From Burkholderia territorii (GTDB lineage Bacteria; Pseudomonadota; Gammaproteobacteria; Burkholderiales; Burkholderiaceae): 64,000 nt of DNA. A program made the translations under genes and the position numbers. Within the stretch, counting starts at the first letter, position 1, and each line of letters starts with the position of its first letter. Under the pieces are notes generated by a model. The model saw only the letters and a list, made by a program, of their open reading frames with translations, had not been told where the DNA came from and searched no databases. The stretch covers positions 326,747-390,746 of the forward strand of contig NZ_CADFEJ010000005.1 of NCBI RefSeq assembly GCF_902833055.1, written 5' to 3'. Below are positions 62,501-64,000 of this stretch, piece by piece.

Positions 62501-64000
62501 CAGGTCGTCGCGGAGATCGGACAGGCCGCTCGTGAGCTGGCTCACGTTCACCGCGTCGGTACCCGCCGTACCCGCAGCCACGTTGGATACGCGCACCGGC
62601 GTGCCGGCGTTGCCCAGCTGCACCGCCGTCTTGCCTGCGTTCGTGTACGTCACCGCCAGCGATTCACCCGTCGTCGGATCGATCACGCCGCCTTGCGACA
62701 GCGAGTCCTTCAGGTCGCCGATCGACTGGTTCGTCGCGAACAGTTGCGAACCGTTCACCGCGTCCGTGCTGGTCGCCGACAGTGCACCCGGCGCAACGTT
62801 CTGGAGCGTCACCGGCGTGCCGGCGTTACCCAACTGCACTGCCGTCTTGTTCGCGTCCGTGTACGTCACTGCCAACGATTCGCCCGTTGTCGGGTCGATC
62901 AAGCCGCTGTTCGACAGCGTGTCTTCCAGCGAACCGACGCGCGTGTTCGTCGCGAACAGCTGCGAACCGTTCACCGCGTCCGTGCTCGTCGCCGACAGTG
63001 CGCCTGCTGCAACGTTCTGGACCGTCACCGGCGTACCGGTGTTACCCAGTTGCACCGCCGTCTTGTTCGCGTCCGTGTACGTCACTGCCAGCGATTCGCC
63101 CGTCGTCGGATCGATCACGCCGCCGTCCGACAGCTTGTCGCGCAGGTCCGAAAGACCGTCCGAGTTCGCTTGCGTACGACCATCCAGGTTCGTCAGCGCG
63201 TCGCCCACGTTGTGCAGGTCCGTGCCGCCGATCGTGTAGGTCGGTGCCGTGATCGTGCCGTCCGCACCCACCGCCGCACCGCCGCCCAGCGCGCCCGCCA
63301 CGCTTTGTGCCGTGCCGAACAGTTGCGAACCGTTGATCGCGTCCGCGCTCGTCGCCGAAACAGCACCCGCTGCCACGTTGTGGATCGACACCGGCGTGCC
63401 CGCGTTACCCAGCGTGATGCCTGCCTTCGTCGCGTCGTCGTACGTCACGGCCAGCGACGTCAGATCGCCCGTGTTCGGATCCTCGCCAATCAGGCCCGAA
63501 TCGCGAAGCTGCTTCAGGTTCACCGCGTCGTTGTCCGCAACAGCGTCCGCCACGTTCGACACGCGCACCGGCGTGCCGGCGTTGCCCAGCTGCACCGCCG
63601 TCTTGCCTGCGTTCGTGTACGTCACTGCCAACGATTCGCCCGTCGTCGGATCGATCACGCCGCCTTGCGACAGCGAGTCTTTCAGGTCGCCGATCGACTG
63701 GTTCGTCGCGAACAGTTGCGAACCGTTCACCGCGTCCGTGCTGGTCGCCGACAGCGCGCCCGGCGCAACGTTCTGGAGTGTCACCGGCGTGCCGGCGTTG
63801 CCCAGCTGCACGGCCGTCTTGTTCGCGTCCGTGTACGTCACCGCCAGCGATTCGCCCGTCGTCGGATCGATCACACCGCCGTCCGACAGCTTGTCGCGCA
63901 GGTCCGAAAGACCGTCCGAGTTCGCTTGCGTACGACCATCCAGGTTCGTCAGCGCGTCGCCCACGTTGTGCAGGTCCGTGCCGCCGATCGTGTAGGTCGG
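59597..64000 (-). CDS. Trimeric autotransporter adhesin 3 (5' end outside window)
   Basis: More than 1460 residues are visible and the frame is still open at the window edge. The visible N-terminal half is built of long, near-identical stalk modules (GESLAVTYTDANKTAVQLGN, SATSTDAVNGSQLFATN). DNA identity extends over blocks offset by 756 bp and 972 bp. Then come a YadA-type head (SNTTAIGLQALAGSDNSVAIG), more connectors, a glycine-rich head (SSNVGGSNGTAIGSGSSAG) and the anchor ending VGVGASYQW. It is the largest adhesin of the cluster. Promoter and signal peptide are not in the window. Confidence 0.92.
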   Translation of the reverse strand, partial: PTYTIGGTDLHNVGDALTNLDGRTQANSDGLSDLRDKLSDGGVIDPTTGESLAVTYTDANKTAVQLGNAGTPVTLQNVAPGALSATSTDAVNGSQLFATNQSIGDLKDSLSQGGVIDPTTGESLAVTYTNAGKTAVQLGNAGTPVRVSNVADAVADNDAVNLKQLRDSGLIGEDPNTGDLTSLAVTYDDATKAGITLGNAGTPVSIHNVAAGAVSATSADAINGSQLFGTAQSVAGALGGGAAVGADGTITAPTYTIGGTDLHNVGDALTNLDGRTQANSDGLSDLRDKLSDGGVIDPTTGESLAVTYTDANKTAVQLGNTGTPVTVQNVAAGALSATSTDAVNGSQLFATNTRVGSLEDTLSNSGLIDPTTGESLAVTYTDANKTAVQLGNAGTPVTLQNVAPGALSATSTDAVNGSQLFATNQSIGDLKDSLSQGGVIDPTTGESLAVTYTNAGKTAVQLGNAGTPVRVSNVAAGTAGTDAVNVSQLTSGLSDLRDDLTNGAIDLRYIKVNATGTAALATGAQGVAIGSGASSSGPNSLALGSGARSSANGAVAIGFNSVANQANTVSVGSIGNERKIVNVAAGDLSAGSTDAINGSQLYSALNGLTTTLKSETDQKIAELSAKSIGVNDATDPLVAIDGQRIDNYASLNGGDPASASAIAVGVASVASGSNTTAIGLQALAGSDNSVAIGSFAQTGNGQPYAVAMGSDAQTNGAEAVALGAHVQANADNALAVGSNSNAIGKSSIALGNGAQALAGTTNAIAAGTGATVALNVADAIALGANASVAAGANGGIALGAGSVANRGNALSIGSAGAERQIINVAAGTQKTDAVNVGQLAGVTGALGGGAAVGADGSIVQPTYTVNGKDYTNVADAIDAAAASGGAPVEGAVTYDDATTKSSLTLAGVDGTTISNVKAGAVSATSMDAINGSQLFGTAQSVAGALGGGSTVNPDGTVTAPTYTVGGTNVHTVGDALTNLDGRTQANADGLSNLRDKLSDGGVFDPATGESLALTYTDGTRTAVKLGNDGTPVRVSNVADGVDDHDAVNVSQLKSTGLVGDDGNGNLTSLAVGYDDAQKGSITLGGANGTTITNVAAGAVSAASTDAINGSQLYGSAQSVADAIGGGTTVDADGKLAGTAIEVNGYKYKTVSEAVQAAAAYGATDPQAVRYDLNGDGTVNYGSVTLGGSAAAPVVLTNVANGTSTYDAVNYGQLSDLRTELSDRIGSMDDRVVRLEQGSGSGGGSGGGDLIGGTAGDGGNIVPADPGNGNGNVAIGSGSSISDGVNNGTAIGSSSNVGGSNGTAIGSGSSAGGEGSTAIGQGSSVAAGAGNSVAIGQGSVATEANTVSFGNGTDDGNRRIVNIADGINASDAATKGQLDRAVGGLQGQINDVSKNAYSGIAAATALTMIPGVDPGKTLSFGVGGATYKGYQAVAFGGEARITQNLKMKAGVGLSSGGNTVGVGASYQW

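Noticed and set aside
59597..64000. Regular repeats resembling a CRISPR array
   Set aside because: The repeats are long, in frame, and encode a continuous YadA-type adhesin; there are no short direct repeats with unique spacers and no cas genes.

Overview
The window is high-GC proteobacterial DNA, with dense genes, ATGA start/stop overlaps and few AT-rich stretches. It looks like Burkholderia, most likely a secondary replicon of a Burkholderia cepacia complex species. The reasons are the mix of aldonate/sugar catabolism, a DUF4148 small secreted protein, a FUSC-type transporter, and above all a cluster of three trimeric autotransporter adhesins (TAAs) with extended signal peptides. No rRNA, tRNA, IS element or CRISPR array was seen.

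Layout. 0-8 kb: an edge cupin fragment, a secreted epoxide hydrolase, then a D-xylonate (Weimberg-type) module: an MFS carrier, a LacI regulator and xylD-xylX, tied together by four copies of a GTTACCGGTAAC-like operator. 7.8-8.9 kb: a DUF4148 protein and a secreted cupin. 9-19.3 kb: a minus-strand catabolic operon (ribose-type ABC transporter, aldo-keto reductase, lactonase, zinc dehydrogenase, uxaB, uxaA) with a divergent FCD/GntR regulator. The enzymes add up to a complete route from L-galactose to 2-keto-3-deoxygluconate. 19.4-23.2 kb: a small accessory patch with an AT-rich lone PD-(D/E)xK nuclease, two lipoproteins, a hypothetical gene, and four copies of a short hairpin-forming repeat. 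23.3-25.2 kb: a double cupin and a LysR regulator. 25.5-35.5 kb: a two-component system followed by a colinear cydAB-lutABC-fusC run (cytochrome bd oxidase plus lactate oxidation).

35.7-64 kb is the adhesin region: a DoxX-like membrane protein, TAA1, an ion channel, a histidine kinase/FixJ-type pair, an outer-membrane barrel, small membrane proteins, an alpha carbonic anhydrase, a degenerate response regulator, an RcsC-like hybrid kinase with a fused HPt domain, TAA2, two RcsB-like regulators, an OmpA lipoprotein and the 3' part of TAA3. TAA clusters with nearby signalling genes are known in Burkholderia.

The most unusual signal is regulatory. A 14-bp near-palindrome with consensus TMRGNCYRRTCCGA recurs in the intergenic regions from 36.9 to 52.6 kb. 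At nine places its end directly abuts a -35-like hexamer followed by exactly 17 bp and a -10-like hexamer. It has the length, the G and TCC positions and the promoter placement of an enterobacterial RcsB box, and the two RcsB-like regulators nearby have an RcsB-like recognition helix. The promoters face TAA1, TAA2, the ion channel, two membrane proteins, an orphan leader, and two short intervals that each end in an intrinsic terminator and so look like new ~90-nt small RNA genes. I read this as an Rcs-like phosphorelay regulon controlling adhesins and sRNAs. All promoter and operator calls come from reading the sequence by eye.
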